Below are positions 36,253-47,437 of a DNA stretch of 64,000 nucleotides, one piece after another. The DNA is taken from assembly GCF_001426545.1 (NCBI RefSeq), contig NZ_LMEZ01000001.1:611397-675396 (forward strand). Reading direction: 5' to 3'. Origin of the DNA: Mycobacterium sp. Root135. Its GTDB lineage: Bacteria > Actinomycetota > Actinomycetes > Mycobacteriales > Mycobacteriaceae. Numbering within the stretch: position 1 is the first letter of the stretch; every line of letters begins with the position of its first letter. The position numbers and the translations under genes were made by a program. The notes under the pieces are model-generated. The model saw only the letters and a program-made list of their open reading frames with translations, searched no databases and was not told the DNA's origin.

Positions 36253-37978
36253 TCACGAATTCGCGGTTTGGGCACCACTGCCCGAACTGGTCCGTCTCGA
36301 CGTCGACGGCACCCTGCACCCGATGACGCGCTCCGAGGACGGGTGGTGGCGCGCCACGGTCGACGCGCACGTCGACGCCCGGTACGGCTTCGTCCTCGAC
36401 GACGACGAGACCGTCCTGCCGGACCCGAGATCCCCACGGCAACCCGATGGCGTGCACGAGCGGTCCCAGCTGTGGAACCCGACGACGGTGGCATGGACCG
36501 ACTCGGGTTGGTCGGGCAAGTCCACCGAGGGCGCCGTCATCTACGAACTGCACGTCGGCACGTTCACCCCCGACGGCACCTTCGACTCGACCATCGAGAA
36601 GCTGGACTACCTCGTCGACCTCGGCGTGGACTTCGTCGAGCTCATGCCCGTCAACTCCTTCAGCGGTACACGCGGCTGGGGATACGACGGCGTGCTGTGG
36701 TACAGCGTCCAGGAAAGTTACGGTGGCCCAGACGGTTTGGTGCGACTGGTCGACGCCTGCCACGCCCGCGGTCTCGGCATCCTGATCGACGCGGTCTTCA
36801 ACCACCTCGGGCCGTCCGGCAACTACCTGCCCAAGTACGGGCCCTACCTGACCGAAGCGAATACCGGCTGGGGCCAGGGCGTCAACGTCTCCGAGGCCGG
36901 CGCCGACGAGGTACGCCGTTACATCCTCGACTGCGCCCTGCGCTGGATGAGGGACTTCCACGCCGACGGTCTGCGGCTCGACGCGGTGCACGCGTTGGCC
37001 GACCACACCGCGATTCACATCCTCGAGGAGATGTCGACCGAAACCGACTCCCTCGCCGAGCAATTGGGGCGCCCGCTGTCGTTGATCGCCGAGAGCGACC
37101 TCAACGATCCACGGCTCATCACCCCGCGCGACCGCGGTGGGTACGGCATGACCGCGCAGTGGGACGACGACATCCACCACGCCATCCACACGGCGGTCTC
37201 GGGCGAGCGGCAGGGGTACTACTCCGACTTCGGCTCCCTGGAATCGCTGGCGAATACCTTGAAGCACGGCTACTTCCACGCGGGCACCTACTCGTCGTTC
37301 CGGCACCGGCGCCACGGCCGCCCGCTGGACACCGCGACCATCCCCGCCACCCGGCTGCTGGCCTACACCTCCGACCACGACCAGGTGGGCAACCGCGCGG
37401 TCGGTGACCGGCCGTCGCAGAACCTGACGTTCGGGCAGCTCGCCGTCAAGGCCGCCCTCGTCCTGGCCTCGCCGTACACCGCGATGCTGTTCATGGGCGA
37501 GGAGTGGGCGTCGTCGAGCCCGTTCCAGTTCTTCACCTCGCATCCCGAGCCGGAGTTGGCGCGGGCCACCGCCGAAGGGCGCAAGGCGGAGTTCGCCTCG
37601 CACGGTTGGGACGCCGACGAGATCCCGGATCCGCAGGACGTCGAGACGTTCGAACGGTCCAAGCTCAAGTGGGACGAGCTCGATTCCGGCGACCACGCGC
37701 GGATCCTCGGGCTGTACCGGGCGCTGATCGCACTGCGGCACGACGAGCCCGACCTGGCCGACCCGTGGCTGGACCACATGGACGTGGACTACGACGAGGA
37801 ACAGCGGTGGATTGCGTTGCACCGCGGTGCCTTCACCATCGTGTGCAACCTGGGCGACGAGGTGGTCACCGTGCCCGTCACCGGTGAGGTCGTCTTGGCG
37901 TCGGCCGATCCGACCGTCGGCGACGCGACCGAGCTGCCGGGACAGTCGTTCACGATCCTGCGGGCTGCCACGCAGTAG
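36245..37978 (+). CDS. treZ: Maltooligosyl trehalose trehalohydrolase
   Basis: Releases free trehalose from the TreY product. It is 577 aa: an N-terminal beta domain (EFAVWAPLPELVRLDVDG), then GH13 with IYELHVGTFTPDGTF, DAVFNHLGPSGN, DGLRLDAVHAL (nucleophile), LIAESDLND (acid/base) and YTSDHDQVGN. The GTG at 36245 overlaps the end of treY by eight bases, so treX-treY-treZ is one coupled transcript. Length matches mycobacterial TreZ (about 580 aa). Confidence 0.95.
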   Translation: MPDHEFAVWAPLPELVRLDVDGTLHPMTRSEDGWWRATVDAHVDARYGFVLDDDETVLPDPRSPRQPDGVHERSQLWNPTTVAWTDSGWSGKSTEGAVIYELHVGTFTPDGTFDSTIEKLDYLVDLGVDFVELMPVNSFSGTRGWGYDGVLWYSVQESYGGPDGLVRLVDACHARGLGILIDAVFNHLGPSGNYLPKYGPYLTEANTGWGQGVNVSEAGADEVRRYILDCALRWMRDFHADGLRLDAVHALADHTAIHILEEMSTETDSLAEQLGRPLSLIAESDLNDPRLITPRDRGGYGMTAQWDDDIHHAIHTAVSGERQGYYSDFGSLESLANTLKHGYFHAGTYSSFRHRRHGRPLDTATIPATRLLAYTSDHDQVGNRAVGDRPSQNLTFGQLAVKAALVLASPYTAMLFMGEEWASSSPFQFFTSHPEPELARATAEGRKAEFASHGWDADEIPDPQDVETFERSKLKWDELDSGDHARILGLYRALIALRHDEPDLADPWLDHMDVDYDEEQRWIALHRGAFTIVCNLGDEVVTVPVTGEVVLASADPTVGDATELPGQSFTILRAATQ

Positions 37979-38042
37979 TCCACAGCGTCAGCGGCTGTGG
38001 ACAACTTCGTCACGGTCGCAGGAAATCGTCGACCATGCGGGA

Positions 38043-38486
38043 ATGACGACTTACGAGTTCCTCCCGGCCCCGTCCATCGAGACGGCCACCGATCCCATCG
38101 GCTCACCAGCAGACCTGCGGCAGCGCTGGCGAGCGCTCATGGAGCCGCTGGGCTTCGGCGAACGGCTCCTGCGCTTCGTCTTCGTCGGGCCCGACCGGCG
38201 AATCATCAAGGCGCTCAGCGAAGTTCCGGTCGCCAAACGGGCCAGCCCCGGACTGGCGCGGGACCTGATGACGGCACTGCACGGCATTGTGGCCGAAGCC
38301 GAGGACCAGCTCGCGGTCGCGTTCTTGCTGACCCGCCCCGGGCGCGGCGGCCCCACGGCCGACGACCAACAGTGGTCGACGCTGTTGACCCGAGCCGCGG
38401 CCGAGTTCGGCGTGCCCATCGAGCCGGTCTTCATGGCCAACGACGAACGACTCGTCGCGGTCGAGCCGGCCCGTCAGGTCAGGTAG
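38043..38486 (+). CDS. Conserved mycobacterial protein, possibly a degenerate RadC/JAB fold
   Basis: 147 aa, soluble, no signal peptide. I do not recognise a named family with certainty. The strand pattern LLRFVFVGPDRRI, then AFLLTRPGRGGPTADDQQWSTLL, then FGVPIEPVFMANDERLVAV resembles the JAB/RadC core (x-x-HNHPSGxPxPSxxD, then lgi-llDHxIv), but the metal-binding His residues are replaced (TRPGRGG) while a trailing Asp remains. If so it would be catalytically dead. Follows treZ by 64 bp; its 3' end overlaps the convergent ilvA by 13 bp. Confidence 0.6.
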   Translation: MTTYEFLPAPSIETATDPIGSPADLRQRWRALMEPLGFGERLLRFVFVGPDRRIIKALSEVPVAKRASPGLARDLMTALHGIVAEAEDQLAVAFLLTRPGRGGPTADDQQWSTLLTRAAAEFGVPIEPVFMANDERLVAVEPARQVR

Positions 38487-39769
38487 CGGTACGCCGGCGA
38501 GCCGGGTTCCAGCGCCTCGACGTGCATGTCGGACCGGCGCATCCGCTCCATCAGCCCGTCCAAGTCCGCCGCCGAACTCAGCTCGACGCCGACGAGGGCC
38601 TCACCGGTCTCGCGGTTGTTGCGCTTGACGTATTCGAACAGCGTGACGTCGTCGCCGGGACCGAGCACCTCGTCGAGGAACCGGCGTAGCGCGCCGGGTT
38701 CCTGCGGGAAGTCCACCAGGAAGTAGTGCTTGAGCCCGAGGTGCACCAGGGATCGCTCGAGCACCTCGTTGTACCGGGACACGTCGTTGTTGCCGCCCGA
38801 GATCAGGCACACGACCGTCGAACCCGGTTCGACGGTGCCCTCGGTGCAGGCCTCCATCAGCGCCGCCACCGACAGCGCGCCCGCAGGCTCGGCGATGATG
38901 CCCTCATTTTGGTACAGGTCGAGCATGGCGGTGCAGACCGCACCCTCGTCGACCGCGGTGATCGAGACCATGTCGCCGGCCGCCGCGAGCACCGCGTACG
39001 GAAGTGCACCGGCGCGGGCGACCGCGGCACCGTCGACGAACTGGTCGACGTGGTCCAGGGTCACGGGCTCACCGGTGGCCAGGGCCGCGACCATCGCCGC
39101 GGCACCTGCCGGCTCCACGCCGAGCACCGCGGTCTTGACCGTCCGCTCGGCCAGGTAGGTGGTGATTCCGCTGATGCACCCGCCGCCACCGACCGGAACG
39201 ATGACGAGATCGGGCTCCGACTCGAGCTGTTGCAGGATTTCGACGGCGATCGTGCCCTGGCCCGCCATGGTGCGGAGGTCGTCGTAGGGCGGAACGATGG
39301 TGGCGCCGGTCCGCTCGACGTCGGCGAGCGCGGCAGCCAGCGCAACGTCGAACGTGGCACCGCCGACGATCAGCTCGATGAACTGGCCGCCGTGATACCG
39401 GATCCGGTCGCGTTTCTGCTTCGGCGTCTTGGCGGGTACGTACACCCGACCGTGGACGCCCATCGACCGGCAGGCGAGCGCGAAGCCCTGGGCATGGTTG
39501 CCTGCGGACGCGCAGACCACGCCTGCCGCAAGCTCGGCGGGGGTCAACTGCATCAGCAGATTGAAGGCACCGCGCAGCTTGTAGCTGCGGACCGCCTGCA
39601 GATCCTCGCGCTTGAGGTACACCTGCAGGCCCGTGATCGCCGACAGCCGGTCGCTGAATTGCAGCGGGGTGAGACTGACGAGCGCCGAAATTCGGTCAGC
39701 GGCCTCGTCGATGTCCGAGGCGCCGAGAGGCGCGGGACGGCGAGAAGTCTGACTCAGTTCGGCGGACAC
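38474..39769 (-). CDS. ilvA: Threonine ammonia-lyase (threonine dehydratase)
   Basis: PLP enzyme deaminating threonine to 2-oxobutanoate for isoleucine synthesis. It is 431 aa: catalytic domain with the PLP Lys in AVRSYKLRGAFN, SAGNHAQGFA, and the phosphate loop VPVGGGGCISG; then a single C-terminal ACT-like regulatory domain (HYFLVDFPQEPGALRRFLDEV), shorter than the doubled domain of E. coli IlvA. Start GTG at 39769 (SAELSQTSRRPAP). Same neighbourhood as H37Rv ilvA beside treZ, but without the vapBC pair recalled there. Confidence 0.95.
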   Translation of the reverse strand: MSAELSQTSRRPAPLGASDIDEAADRISALVSLTPLQFSDRLSAITGLQVYLKREDLQAVRSYKLRGAFNLLMQLTPAELAAGVVCASAGNHAQGFALACRSMGVHGRVYVPAKTPKQKRDRIRYHGGQFIELIVGGATFDVALAAALADVERTGATIVPPYDDLRTMAGQGTIAVEILQQLESEPDLVIVPVGGGGCISGITTYLAERTVKTAVLGVEPAGAAAMVAALATGEPVTLDHVDQFVDGAAVARAGALPYAVLAAAGDMVSITAVDEGAVCTAMLDLYQNEGIIAEPAGALSVAALMEACTEGTVEPGSTVVCLISGGNNDVSRYNEVLERSLVHLGLKHYFLVDFPQEPGALRRFLDEVLGPGDDVTLFEYVKRNNRETGEALVGVELSSAADLDGLMERMRRSDMHVEALEPGSPAYRYLT

Positions 39770-39886
39770 CGATCAATGGTGCCACTACCCCGCCGGGCAG
39801 CGAAAACGGGTTTGAACGCCGACTCGCCCGATCCAAGGTTTCGGCTTCCCGAAATCTAGGTTACGAGCTATCGTGGAGGGATGACC

Positions 39887-40078
39887 ATGCATACGGAAGT
39901 TCGCATCGCCGGTGTGCCGTGGCCTGCCTACAAGGTGCTGGCCCTCGTGGTCGGCGGCCTGGTCTTCCTCGCGGTCGGCGTGATGACGGCGAGCGCCGCT
40001 CCCGCCGTCCTGAGCGGGGCCGCCGCCGCGGTCGCCGTCTGGGTCGGGCAGGCCCTGTTCCGCTCGACGGACGCCTAG
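39887..40078 (+). CDS. Small two-helix membrane protein, function unknown
   Basis: 63 aa with two hydrophobic segments (AYKVLALVVGGLVFLAVGVM and the stretch SAAPAVLSGAAAAVAVWVG). The ATG at 39887 has GGAGGG six bases upstream; an ATG at 39881 could be used if the mRNA is leaderless from a TATCGT -10 (39869-39874). Its stop shares CTAG with the convergent SRPBCC gene. No homology recognised. Confidence 0.6.
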   Translation: MHTEVRIAGVPWPAYKVLALVVGGLVFLAVGVMTASAAPAVLSGAAAAVAVWVGQALFRSTDA

Positions 40079-40461
40079 CCCGCTCGCTCGACCAGCACAC
40101 GCAGCGTCGCCAGGTCGGCTGCCACCGCGGTCGCATCCGCGTCGAACTCGGCGTCGGTGACACCCGCGGTCCGCCGCAACGTGAACACCACCTCGCATCC
40201 CCGCTCGCCGATCCCCGCCGGTATCACCCGCATGGGGTTGTAGAAGCGCTCCCCCGACGGCAACGTCACCACGTGATCCAACACGCCGAACTCGTTGCGC
40301 GCGGCGAACTCCACCCCGACCCCGGCCAGCTTCGGATCGGCCAGGCCCGCCGCCCAACGCGGGAGGTTGCCGGGGTCGGCCGCGAAGGCGTAGACCTCGT
40401 CGGAACCCGCGTCCACCCACTGACTCACGTGAAGAGACGTGTTGGTCGTGTCGTCGGTCAT
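40075..40461 (-). CDS. SRPBCC (START-like) family protein
   Basis: 128 aa with the helix-grip pattern of SRPBCC proteins: N-terminal strand TSLHVSQWVDAGSDEVYAFAADPGNLPRWAAGL, central antiparallel strands (EVVFTLRRTAG), and a long C-terminal helix (DADATAVAADLATLRVLVE). Such folds bind hydrophobic ligands or act as cyclases; nothing specifies a ligand here. Monocistronic, divergent from the DUF1345-like gene. Confidence 0.72.
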   Translation of the reverse strand: MTDDTTNTSLHVSQWVDAGSDEVYAFAADPGNLPRWAAGLADPKLAGVGVEFAARNEFGVLDHVVTLPSGERFYNPMRVIPAGIGERGCEVVFTLRRTAGVTDAEFDADATAVAADLATLRVLVERAG

Positions 40462-40490
40462 TCCTCCATCGTGACGGACACACTGTCCTG

Positions 40491-41243
40491 ATGGGTCCCG
40501 ACGAGCAAGACGCCTACGAACCGCCGAAGGAAGTCGCGGCCTTCGTCACCCGGGCCGAGCGACTGGCCTCCGGTGCCGAGCACCGCGTCCCGTCCTGGCT
40601 CCGTCCCGGCGACCCCGAGAACCGCTGGCCCGTGCTGATCGCGATCCTCTCGGTCATCGTGATCCAGCACTCGATTCCGCTGCAGTACACGGTGCTGCCC
40701 CGGTGGCCGCTGATCGGCATGGAACTGCTTCTGCTGCTGGTGATGCTGGTCGTCAACCCGGTACGCATCTCGCGCCCCACCACCGTCGGCCGATGGGCCA
40801 GCCTCATCCTGACCGCGGCGATCACCGTCGACAACACGGCGTCGGCCGTCGTCCTGGCCAAGCGAATCCTCAGCGGTGAGGTCAGCAACAACGCCGCCGT
40901 CCTGCTCGGCGGGGGCGCCGCCATCTTCGTCACCAACGTCATCGCCTTCGGCATCTGGTACTGGGAACTGGACCGTGGCGGCCCGTTCGCGCGGCGCTCC
41001 GGCGAGAAGCCGTATCCCGACTTCCTGTTCCCTCAGATGACGGATCCGAGCAAGGCCAAACCGGATTGGCGACCCACCTTCGTCGACTACCTCTACGTCA
41101 GCTTCACCAACGTGGTGGCGTTCTCCCCCACCGACACGATGCCGCTGGCGCGCTGGGCCAAGGCGATGATGACCGTCCAGGCCCTGGTGTCGACGACGAC
41201 CATCGCACTCGTGATCGCCCGCGCCGTGAACGTGCTGGGTTAG
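40491..41243 (+). CDS. DUF1345-like multi-pass membrane protein
   Basis: 250 aa: a soluble N-terminus of ~45 residues, then five or six hydrophobic segments (about 47-63, 72-88, 101-122, 138-157 and 225-247) with a short re-entrant-looking stretch [21 protein letters not shown] near residue 200. That stretch resembles the conserved part of DUF1345 proteins. Function unknown. Its TAG stop overlaps the convergent dnaE1 stop by four bases. Confidence 0.6.
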   Translation: MGPDEQDAYEPPKEVAAFVTRAERLASGAEHRVPSWLRPGDPENRWPVLIAILSVIVIQHSIPLQYTVLPRWPLIGMELLLLLVMLVVNPVRISRPTTVGRWASLILTAAITVDNTASAVVLAKRILSGEVSNNAAVLLGGGAAIFVTNVIAFGIWYWELDRGGPFARRSGEKPYPDFLFPQMTDPSKAKPDWRPTFVDYLYVSFTNVVAFSPTDTMPLARWAKAMMTVQALVSTTTIALVIARAVNVLG

Positions 41244-44200
41244 CCGCCGAGGCAGCCGGGGCCCAGCAGTGCCTTGAGGTCGCCCATCAACGCCGACGAC
41301 GGCGTCACCCGCAGCGCCTGATCCAGTTCGAGGGTGGTGATGCGGTCGCCGCTGATCAACCGCAATCGCACCTGCGACGTGCCGGGGTGGTTGGCCAGCA
41401 CCTGCTTGAGGGCGCCCACCTTCTCGACGGTGCACTGCCTCGTCGGCAGGCTGACCGCCACCGGACGGTCGGCCTGAGCGCTGGAGAAGTCCGGCACCAC
41501 AAGGTCGTTGGCGATCAGCGACAACCGGTCGTCACGGGAGTTCACCTTGCCGCTGACGACCACCACGGTGTCGTCGGCGATGTCGGCCCCGAACGTCGAA
41601 TACGTGTGCGGGAAGAACATCACCTCGATGCCGCCGGTGAGATCCTCCAATTGCGCTGACGCCCAAGGCATCCCGTTCTTGTTCACCCGGCGGTTGACCG
41701 ACGCCAGGATGCCGCCGACGCGGACCTGGGAATCGTTGGCGACGTCACCGTTGAGGATCGCCGGGATGTGCGTGTCGACCTGCGCCGACAGAAGATGCGC
41801 GATGCCGTTGAGCGGGTGGCCGGACACGTACAACCCGAGCATCTCTCGCTCGAGCGCCAGCTTGTGCTTGTCCTCCCACTCCTCGTCGGGCACCTTGATC
41901 GCAAACACCGACGCCCCGGAGTCCGCGGCGTCGCCGCCACCGAACAGGTCGAACTGACCCATGGCCTCGGCCTTCTTGGTGCCGAGCACCGAGTCGACGG
42001 CGTCGGTGTGGATCAGGAACAGACCCTTGCGAGGGTGTCCGAGCGAGTCGAACGCACCAGCCTTGACCAGGGATTCCGTCACCTTCTTGTTGCAGGCGGT
42101 GACGTCGATCTTGTTCAGATAGTCGGAGAAGTCGGTGTACTTGCCCTTCTCGTTGCGTGTGTTGATCAGGGACGCGACGACGTTCGCGCCGACGTTGCGG
42201 ACCGCACCGAGGCCGAACCGGATGTCGGTACCCACCGACGCGAAGTTGACCACCGACTCGTTGACGTCCGGTGGCAGCACCGTGATGCCAAGGCGGCGGC
42301 AGTCGGCCAGGTAGACCGCGGCCTTGTCCTTGTCGTCACCAACCGAGGTCAACAGACCGGCCATGTACTCGGCTTCGAAGTTGGCCTTGAGATACGCCGT
42401 CCAGTACGACACCAGCCCGTAGCCGGCGGCGTGCGACTTGTTGAACGCGTATCCGGCGAACGGAAGGATGGTGTCCCACAACGCCTTCACCGCGGCCTCG
42501 GAGAAACCGTTGGTCGTCATGCCCTCGCGGAAGCCCTTGTACTCCGCCTCGAGCACCTCGAGCTTCTTCTTGCCCATGGCCTTGCGCAGCGCGTCGGCCT
42601 TGCCCATCGAATAGCCCGCGACCTTCTGGGCGATGAACATGATCTGCTCTTGGTAGACGATCAGGCCGTAGGTCTCGTTGAGGATGTCCTTGAGGGGTTC
42701 CTCCAGCTCCGGGTGGATCGGCTTGATCGCCTGCCGGCCGTTCTTGCGGTCGGCGTAGTCGTTGTGGGCGTTCATGCCCATCGGGCCGGGGCGGTACAGC
42801 GCGAGCACCGCGACGATGTCGTTGAACTCGGTGGGCTGCATGCGGCGCAACAGGTCTCGCATCGGGCCACCGTCGAGCTGGAAGACGCCGAGCGTGTCAC
42901 CGCGGCCCAACAGCTCGTAGGCCTTGGGGTCGTCGAGCTCGAGCGCTTCGAGATCGAGGTCCATCCCGCGGTTGGCCTTGATGTTGTCGATGCAGTCACC
43001 GATGATCGTCAAGTTGCGCAGGCCGAGGAAGTCCATCTTCAGCAGCCCGATGGCCTCGCACGACGGGTAGTCCCAGCCGCTGATGACCGCGCCGTCCTGC
43101 GGCCGCCGCCACAGCGGGATCGCGTCGATGAGGGGCTCGGAGCTCATGATCACCGCGCACGCGTGGACGCCGGCGTTGCGGACCAGACCCTCGAGGCCAC
43201 GCGCGGTCTCGTAGATCGCCCGCACGTCCGGATCGGTGTCCAGCAGAGCCCGAACCTCGGCGGCTTCCTTGTACCGCTCGTGGGTGGGGTCGGTGATGCC
43301 CGAGAGCGGGATGTCCTTGGCCATGATCGGCGGCGGAAGGGCCTTGGTGATCCGGTCGGCGATGGCGAAGCCCGGCTGGCCGTAGTTGACCCGCGCTGAG
43401 TCCTTCAGCGCCGCCTTGGTCTTGATGGTGCCGAACGTGATGACCTGGGCCACCCGGTCACTTCCCCACCTGCTGGCCGCATAGCGCAGCATCTCGCCGC
43501 GGCGGCGATCGTCGAAGTCGATGTCGATGTCGGGTGCCGACGGGCGTTCCGGGTTGAGGAACCGCTCGAACAGCAGACCGTGCGGGATCGGGTCGATGTT
43601 GGTGATGCCCATGGCGTAGGCGACCAGCGATCCGGCCGCCGAACCACGCCCCGGCCCGACCCGGATGTCGACGGACTTCGCGTAGTTGATCAAGTCGGCG
43701 ACGATCAGGAAGTACGACGGAAAGCCCTTGTCACAGATGACCTTGATCTCGAACGAGGCCCGGTCGGTGTATTCCTGAGGGACGGGCGCGCCCTTGAATC
43801 GGCGCTCCAGTCCGGCGGTGACCTCGTGCGTCAACCACGTCGCCTGGTCGTGTCCCTCGGGGACCGGGAAGACGGGCATCCGGTCCTTGGGCGCCCAGAC
43901 GTCGTCGTAGGGCATGACCCGTTCGGCGATCAGCAGCGTCGAGTCGCACGCCCCGGGAACCTGGTCGTCCCACAGGGCGCGCATCTCGGCGGCGGACTTG
44001 AGGTAGTAACCGTCACCGTCGAACTTGAAGCGCGTCGGATCCGACAGCGTCTTGCCGGTCTGGATGCACAGCAGCGCCTCGTGGTTGCGGGACGCGTCCT
44101 GGGTGACGTAGTGGCAGTCGTTGGTGGCCAGCGGTGGAATGTTGAGCTTGCGGCCCACCTCGAGCAGACCCTCACGGACCCGACGTTCGATGTCGAGGCC

Positions 44201-44779
44201 GTGGTCCATCAGCTCGAGGAAGAAGTTGTCCGGTCCGAATATCTCGCGCCACTTGGCGGCCGCTTCGATGGCCTCCTTCTCGTGGCCCAGTCGCAGCCTG
44301 GTCTGCACCTCACCCGACGGGCAGCCCGTGGTGGCGATGATGCCCTCGGCGTGTTCGGCGATGATCTCCGCGTCCATCCGCGGCCACTTGCCGAGCTGCC
44401 CCTCGAACGAGGCCAGCGACGACAGCTTGAACAGGTTGCGCAGGCCAATGGCATTCTCCGCAACCATGGTCATGTGCGTGTACGCGCCGCTACCGGAGAC
44501 GTCGTCGGACTTCTGGCCGGGGTCACCCCACAGCACGCGCTTGGTGTCGAACCGCGACGCCGGGGCGATGTAGGCCTCGACCCCGATGATCGGCTTGATG
44601 CCGGCAGCGGTTGCCGCGTTGTAGAACTCGCTGGCGCCGAACATGTTTCCGTGGTCGGTCATGCCCATCGCGGGCATCTCGAGCCGCTTCGCCTCGGCGA
44701 ACATGGGCTTGACCTTCGCGGCACCGTCGAGCATCGAATATTCGGTGTGATTGTGCAGGTGCACGAACGACTTGCTCAT
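41240..44779 (-). CDS. dnaE1: DNA polymerase III alpha subunit
   Basis: Replicative polymerase, 1179 aa. The N-terminal PHP domain ([39 protein letters not shown]) keeps its His/Asp metal ligands, consistent with the proofreading activity known for mycobacterial DnaE1. Palm: [10 protein letters not shown] and [12 protein letters not shown] (catalytic Asp residues), plus the fingers with [20 protein letters not shown]. The C-terminal part has the OB fold ([17 protein letters not shown]) and ends [13 protein letters not shown] at 44779 gives the canonical [10 protein letters not shown] start. Confidence 0.98.
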   Translation of the reverse strand: MSKSFVHLHNHTEYSMLDGAAKVKPMFAEAKRLEMPAMGMTDHGNMFGASEFYNAATAAGIKPIIGVEAYIAPASRFDTKRVLWGDPGQKSDDVSGSGAYTHMTMVAENAIGLRNLFKLSSLASFEGQLGKWPRMDAEIIAEHAEGIIATTGCPSGEVQTRLRLGHEKEAIEAAAKWREIFGPDNFFLELMDHGLDIERRVREGLLEVGRKLNIPPLATNDCHYVTQDASRNHEALLCIQTGKTLSDPTRFKFDGDGYYLKSAAEMRALWDDQVPGACDSTLLIAERVMPYDDVWAPKDRMPVFPVPEGHDQATWLTHEVTAGLERRFKGAPVPQEYTDRASFEIKVICDKGFPSYFLIVADLINYAKSVDIRVGPGRGSAAGSLVAYAMGITNIDPIPHGLLFERFLNPERPSAPDIDIDFDDRRRGEMLRYAASRWGSDRVAQVITFGTIKTKAALKDSARVNYGQPGFAIADRITKALPPPIMAKDIPLSGITDPTHERYKEAAEVRALLDTDPDVRAIYETARGLEGLVRNAGVHACAVIMSSEPLIDAIPLWRRPQDGAVISGWDYPSCEAIGLLKMDFLGLRNLTIIGDCIDNIKANRGMDLDLEALELDDPKAYELLGRGDTLGVFQLDGGPMRDLLRRMQPTEFNDIVAVLALYRPGPMGMNAHNDYADRKNGRQAIKPIHPELEEPLKDILNETYGLIVYQEQIMFIAQKVAGYSMGKADALRKAMGKKKLEVLEAEYKGFREGMTTNGFSEAAVKALWDTILPFAGYAFNKSHAAGYGLVSYWTAYLKANFEAEYMAGLLTSVGDDKDKAAVYLADCRRLGITVLPPDVNESVVNFASVGTDIRFGLGAVRNVGANVVASLINTRNEKGKYTDFSDYLNKIDVTACNKKVTESLVKAGAFDSLGHPRKGLFLIHTDAVDSVLGTKKAEAMGQFDLFGGGDAADSGASVFAIKVPDEEWEDKHKLALEREMLGLYVSGHPLNGIAHLLSAQVDTHIPAILNGDVANDSQVRVGGILASVNRRVNKNGMPWASAQLEDLTGGIEVMFFPHTYSTFGADIADDTVVVVSGKVNSRDDRLSLIANDLVVPDFSSAQADRPVAVSLPTRQCTVEKVGALKQVLANHPGTSQVRLRLISGDRITTLELDQALRVTPSSALMGDLKALLGPGCLGG

Positions 44780-44791
44780 AGGGCGGCCAGT

Positions 44792-45493
44792 CTATTGCTG
44801 CCCTCCGACGGCGCTCGGCGTGTCGGCCATCGTGTCGCCGCGAGTCGGCCAATTTTGGCCGTCGGGGCACAGTCCGCGCGAGACCATGCGGTCCAGTTGG
44901 GCCGTGATGAGGGACATGTCGTCGGCGGCGTCGACGAAACCCGCGTAGAAGACGACGCCCAACAACAGCGCCTGCAGCATGTCGGCCACCGGCGCGACCT
45001 CGGCGCTCTCGGACAGCTCCCCGCGGGCGCGGGCCGCGGTGACCAGCGTCACCAGGCAGTCGTGCAACCAGGTGCTCGCATAGGCGCGCAGTTCCGGATT
45101 CCTGGTGCATTCCAACCGGGCGCTGACGATGAACGCGACCTGTGAACGGTCCCGGCTGTCGGCCTGGCGGACGGCCTCCACCAGGGCGGCGAACTGGGCC
45201 AGGAGGGTGGCTGGTCGCTGTGCGACGTCGACGAGATCGGCGACCACCGCACCGGCTTCGACCACCAGGCTTTGGTAGATCTCCTCGCGGGAGGCGAAGT
45301 AGTAGTGCAGCGTCGGCCGGCTCAGTCCGGCGGCCACCGCGATGGCCTGAAAGGTGGCCGCCTGGTATCCGCGCTCGTTGACGACCTGCCTGGCCGCCCG
45401 AAGAATTCGGTTGCGGGTCTCCACCGAGTCCGAGTTGACGGGACGTCCGCGCCGACGGGTGGTCACGACCGGCCGATCGTCACCCTGCGCCAT
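44792..45493 (-). CDS. TetR-family transcriptional regulator
   Basis: 233 aa. N-terminal HTH at residues ~28-70 (RNRILRAARQVVNERGYQ ... AIAVAAGLSRPTLHYYFASREEIY). The ligand domain is helical; target genes are unknown. Only 12 bp separate it from the downstream dnaE1 start, so readthrough into dnaE1 is possible, but cotranscription is not established. An internal start near residue 9 is an alternative. Confidence 0.85.
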   Translation of the reverse strand: MAQGDDRPVVTTRRRGRPVNSDSVETRNRILRAARQVVNERGYQAATFQAIAVAAGLSRPTLHYYFASREEIYQSLVVEAGAVVADLVDVAQRPATLLAQFAALVEAVRQADSRDRSQVAFIVSARLECTRNPELRAYASTWLHDCLVTLVTAARARGELSESAEVAPVADMLQALLLGVVFYAGFVDAADDMSLITAQLDRMVSRGLCPDGQNWPTRGDTMADTPSAVGGQQ

Positions 45494-45590
45494 GTCGGCA
45501 AACCGTATTGCATTGCTGCCACCTGGTCAACTGTTCGCACCTGGCAAACTTTTCGCGGCGTGCGTGGCCCGACAGGGCTGGCCGTCCGGA

Positions 45591-46511
45591 TCAGGCGGGT
45601 TCGCCAGGCAACTCCGTCGTGGCCGTGGCCCTTCGGCGCAGTGAACCCACGGTGAGCACCCCGAGCGCGATCCAGATCAACCCGAAGCCGACCCACCGTC
45701 CCACGGGCATCGGCTCGTGGGCGACGAGGACACCCCACGCCATCTGCAGCGCCGGATTCAAGTAGAACAACAGCCCCATCGTCACCATCGGAAGGCGCTG
45801 CGCTCCCGCCGCGAACAGCAGCAGCGGCACCGCGGTCACCGGACCGGCCAGCAGCAACAGCACGGCGTGGCCCGTTCCGTACCCGACGAAGTGACCCTGC
45901 CCGATCATCTGCAACGCGACGAGGTAGCCGCCCGCCAACGGCAACGCGAGCAGGGTCTCGACGGCGACGCTGACCCGCGGGTCGGCCACCACCACCTTCT
46001 TGACCAGGCCGTACAACCCGAACGAAGTGGCAAGCCCGACCGCGACGTACGGCGGCTCCCCCACCTCCGCGGTCAGCACCACCACCGCGACGACGGCCAG
46101 GCCGAGGGCGACGAGCTGCCACCGCCCGACGCGCTCGCGAAACACCAACACGCCCAACGCCACCGTGACGAGGGGCGCCACGAAGTACCCGAGGGCCGCG
46201 TCGACGACGTGGCCGTTGGTCGCGGCCCAGATGTAGATCCCCCAGTTGACCGAGATCAACGCCGACGCCGCCGACAAGAGCAGCCAGGTGCGACCGCTCA
46301 GGCGCCGCAAATCGCCGAACCGGCGGGCCACCGCGAGGACCACGCACAGGCACACCGCGCTCCACACGATCCGGTGTGCAAGCACCTCGAGCGAGCCGGC
46401 GGGCAGCAGCAACGGGAAGAACCCTGGGCACAGCCCCCACCAGGTGTAGGCGCCGACGCCCGCGACCAGGCCACTGCGCCGGCGTGATTCACCGGCCGGC
46501 GGGGTGCTCAC
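45591..46511 (-). CDS. rarD: EamA-family transporter RarD
   Basis: 306-aa inner-membrane protein of the drug/metabolite transporter superfamily with about ten helices. [19 protein letters not shown] near the start and [36 protein letters not shown] are RarD-type blocks. Transport substrate unknown. The GTG start is fused to the stop of the pseudouridine synthase gene (GTGA), so it ends the lspA-rluD-rarD run. Confidence 0.87.
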   Translation of the reverse strand: MSTPPAGESRRRSGLVAGVGAYTWWGLCPGFFPLLLPAGSLEVLAHRIVWSAVCLCVVLAVARRFGDLRRLSGRTWLLLSAASALISVNWGIYIWAATNGHVVDAALGYFVAPLVTVALGVLVFRERVGRWQLVALGLAVVAVVVLTAEVGEPPYVAVGLATSFGLYGLVKKVVVADPRVSVAVETLLALPLAGGYLVALQMIGQGHFVGYGTGHAVLLLLAGPVTAVPLLLFAAGAQRLPMVTMGLLFYLNPALQMAWGVLVAHEPMPVGRWVGFGLIWIALGVLTVGSLRRRATATTELPGEPA

Positions 46512-47437
46512 GAGTCGTGGTGCCGCAAGACGTCCAGGGCGTGCTGCAGGTCGGCCGGATACGGGCTGGTGATCTCGACGCGGCGGCCGTCGGCGGGATG
46601 GGCGAACGCCAACTGTCGGGCGTGCAACCACTGGCGTTCCAGACCGAGGCGTTTCGCCAGGGTCGGGTCGGCGCCGTAGGTCATGTCGCCGCAGCACGGG
46701 TGGTGCAGTGCCGAGAAGTGGACCCTGATCTGGTGGGTACGGCCGGTCTCCAAGTGCACGTCGAGCAGGCTGGCGGCCGCGAACGCCTCCACCGTGTCGT
46801 AGTGGGTGACGCTGTTCCTGCCGCCCTCGCTGACCGCGAACTTCCAGTCGTTGCTCCGATGCCGGCCGATGGGGGCGTCGATGGTGCCGCTGGACGGATC
46901 CGGATGTCCTTGGACGAGCGCGCTGTAGCGCTTCTCGACGGTCCGCTCCTTGAACGCGCGCTTCAACACCGTGTACGCGTGCTCCGATATCGCCACGACC
47001 ATCACGCCCGAGGTCCCGACGTCGAGACGCTGCACGATGCCCTTGCGTTCCGGCACACCCGAGGTGGTGATCCGGAAGCCCGCTGCGGCCAGCCCGCCCA
47101 ACACCGTTGGGCCGGTCCACCCGACCGACGCGTGGGCGGCAACGCCTGCCGGCTTGTCGACCGCGACGATGTCGTCGTCGGCGTAGAGAATGTCCATGCC
47201 CTCGATGTCGACTGGCGGATTGTCCAGTGGCGCAGCCGGTTCCGGGAGCCTCACCTCGAGCCAGGCGCCCGCGACGAGACGGTCGGACTTGCCGACCGCG
47301 GCCCCGTCGAGGTCGACGCCACCGTCTTCGGCCAGCGTCGCGGCCACCGTTCTCGACAGGCCGAGAAGGCGCGCCAGCCCGGCGTCGACTCGCATCCCCG
47401 CGAGACCCTCCGGTACCGGCATGGACCTGGTCGTCAT
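46508..47437 (-). CDS. RluD-family 23S rRNA pseudouridine synthase
   Basis: 309 aa. An N-terminal S4 RNA-binding domain ([23 protein letters not shown] ... [10 protein letters not shown]) is followed by the catalytic domain with the catalytic Asp in [11 protein letters not shown], plus [18 protein letters not shown] and [11 protein letters not shown]. Probably modifies 23S rRNA like RluD, but family members differ in target. ATG overlaps the lspA stop by one base (TGATG). H37Rv counterpart is Rv1540. Confidence 0.92.
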   Translation of the reverse strand: MTTRSMPVPEGLAGMRVDAGLARLLGLSRTVAATLAEDGGVDLDGAAVGKSDRLVAGAWLEVRLPEPAAPLDNPPVDIEGMDILYADDDIVAVDKPAGVAAHASVGWTGPTVLGGLAAAGFRITTSGVPERKGIVQRLDVGTSGVMVVAISEHAYTVLKRAFKERTVEKRYSALVQGHPDPSSGTIDAPIGRHRSNDWKFAVSEGGRNSVTHYDTVEAFAAASLLDVHLETGRTHQIRVHFSALHHPCCGDMTYGADPTLAKRLGLERQWLHARQLAFAHPADGRRVEITSPYPADLQHALDVLRHHDS

